Assembly (NCBI RefSeq): GCF_037892605.1
Contig: NZ_JBBKTU010000001.1
Location: 3,782,001 to 3,846,000 of the forward strand
Direction: 5' to 3'
Origin: Lacibacter sp. H407
GTDB taxonomy: Bacteria > Bacteroidota > Bacteroidia > Chitinophagales > Chitinophagaceae
Length of the DNA: 64,000 nucleotides
Made by a program: the position numbers and the translations under genes. The notes below the pieces were generated by a model. The model was given only the letters and a program-made list of their open reading frames with translations. It had not been told where the DNA came from and did not search any database. This document shows, one piece after another, positions 63,299 to 64,000 of this stretch (position 1 is the stretch's first letter; each line of letters begins with the position of its first letter).

Positions 63299-63709
63299 TT
63301 AGTTGAAATAAGGTGTAAGATGCTTTGTTAGTTCTGCCGGCATATTTGTTCTTGCCATTGTTTTCGCATCTAAAAAATACAGTACGATCCGGCCAATCGT
63401 TAATAATTTGCCTTCTTCATTCAACACTTCATGATGAAATTCGATCCGGTGATCGGTTGGTAATTCACGCAACTGTGTTTTGATCGTCAGCAGATCATCA
63501 TACTTTGCAGGGCGGAGAAATTTGGTATGGAGTTCTACAATGGGCATCACAACTCCCATCTCTTCCATTTCCTTGTAGGTAAATCCCATTTCACGGATCG
63601 CTTCGGCTCTTGCCACTTCAAAATACTGAGCGTAGTTACCATGGTATACCACATTCATCTGATCTGTTTCTGAATAACGTACACGTATTGTTGTTTCGCT
63701 TGTAAACAT
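63299..63709 (-). CDS. Acyl-CoA thioesterase (4HBT hot-dog family)
   Basis: A 136-residue hot-dog fold thioesterase. RVRYSETDQMNVVYHGNYAQYFEVARAEAIREMG contains the catalytic Asp and the HGNY motif of the YbgC/FadM group, and EFHHEVLNEEGKLLTIGRIVLYF forms the later strands. It hydrolyses acyl-CoA; the natural substrate is open. The start at 63709 (ATG) is preferred to the TTG four codons upstream. It lies 20 bases before cinA on the same strand, so co-transcription is likely. Confidence 0.85.
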   Translation of the reverse strand: MFTSETTIRVRYSETDQMNVVYHGNYAQYFEVARAEAIREMGFTYKEMEEMGVVMPIVELHTKFLRPAKYDDLLTIKTQLRELPTDHRIEFHHEVLNEEGKLLTIGRIVLYFLDAKTMARTNMPAELTKHLTPYFN

Positions 63710-63739
63710 TGCAGGCTGCAACAGATAGGTTGCTCTATT

Positions 63740-64000
63740 TTATTTGATCATACCATCCACACTTGCACGTCCGGGGCCACATAAAAGAATAACAAAAAAG
63801 CCGGTTAAATACAATGCTGCTGTTTCGCCTTTGGCAAAAAGGCCACTGTTATGCGATACGAAAAAAGCATATCCCATTGCAATGATCAATGGAAGAACAG
63901 TAAATCGGGTGAACAAACCAATAGCGACAAAAATGGAACAAAAGAATTCAGCAAATACAACCAACACAAGTGTTGCTGTACTGCCAATTCCGAACAGATT
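63740..64000 (-). CDS. DoxX family membrane protein (partial at window edge)
   Basis: The C-terminal 86 codons of a minus-strand gene whose start lies beyond position 64000. Visible are VVFAEFFCSIFVAIGLFTRFTVLPLIIAM, a typical DoxX helix pair, and a final helix ALYLTGFFVILLCGPGRASVD. DoxX proteins are four-helix membrane proteins with roles in redox balance in some bacteria. Nothing more can be said from the fragment. Confidence 0.75.
   Translation of the reverse strand, partial: NLFGIGSTATLVLVVFAEFFCSIFVAIGLFTRFTVLPLIIAMGYAFFVSHNSGLFAKGETAALYLTGFFVILLCGPGRASVDGMIK

Overview
The window looks like chromosomal DNA of a Bacteroidota bacterium, most likely of the family Chitinophagaceae (inference). 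The supporting signs are a SusC/SusD pair with a GH97 enzyme, many outer-membrane and lipoprotein genes, promoter boxes of the TAnnTTTG type, very few Shine-Dalgarno sequences, a bacillithiol-type YtxJ protein and paired CCC-motif membrane proteins.

Region by region. Positions 1 to about 4180 are the right end of an integrative element: two small genes divergent from a MerR-like regulator, a 56-codon ORF and a large serine recombinase whose frame runs antisense through a tRNA-Leu(CAG) gene (4184-4267). Positions 4325-16065 are mostly housekeeping: EamA transporter, dapD, a glycosyltransferase, CCA-type nucleotidyltransferase, a pRiA4b ORF3-like protein, miaA, a FadL-like porin with a repeat lipoprotein, proS and a DUF2752/CCC-motif membrane group. 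Positions 16135-22469 hold an RDD / SpoIIM / DUF4129 / DUF4350 / MoxR / DUF58 cluster. Positions 22477-28196 hold a universal stress protein and the minus-strand operon hisG-hisD-hisC-hisB, preceded by a well-formed histidine attenuator: a leader peptide with five His codons, an antiterminator and a terminator. Positions 28407-34820 hold an S9 peptidase and a looser group (small membrane proteins, a Tat-exported metallophosphoesterase, a thioredoxin-like protein) punctuated by three copies of one hairpin terminator. Positions 35013-41918 are a small polysaccharide-utilisation cluster (GH97, SusD, SusC). Positions 42409-51491 hold YwbE, a cupin, an orphan mini-gene with an unusually strong Shine-Dalgarno, an amidohydrolase, ppdK, ytxJ with a 42-residue lipoprotein, a DnaQ-like exonuclease, a dolichol-phosphate-mannose-type glycosyltransferase and a second EamA transporter. 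Positions 51585-64000 hold a TonB-dependent receptor divergent from a MarR regulator, a second S9 peptidase, a multi-spanning membrane protein, a SixA-like phosphatase, a 2-oxoacid dehydrogenase E2, cinA, a thioesterase and a truncated DoxX gene.

The most unusual signals are not classic genes. Period-7 intergenic repeats occur at six or more loci. Many -7 boxes sit 3-7 nt before an ATG, implying leaderless mRNAs. The hairpin terminator family is repeated, the recombinase frame reads through a complete tRNA transcription unit, and a structured mini-ORF unit stands alone at 43151-43280. No CRISPR array, rRNA or complete insertion sequence was seen.
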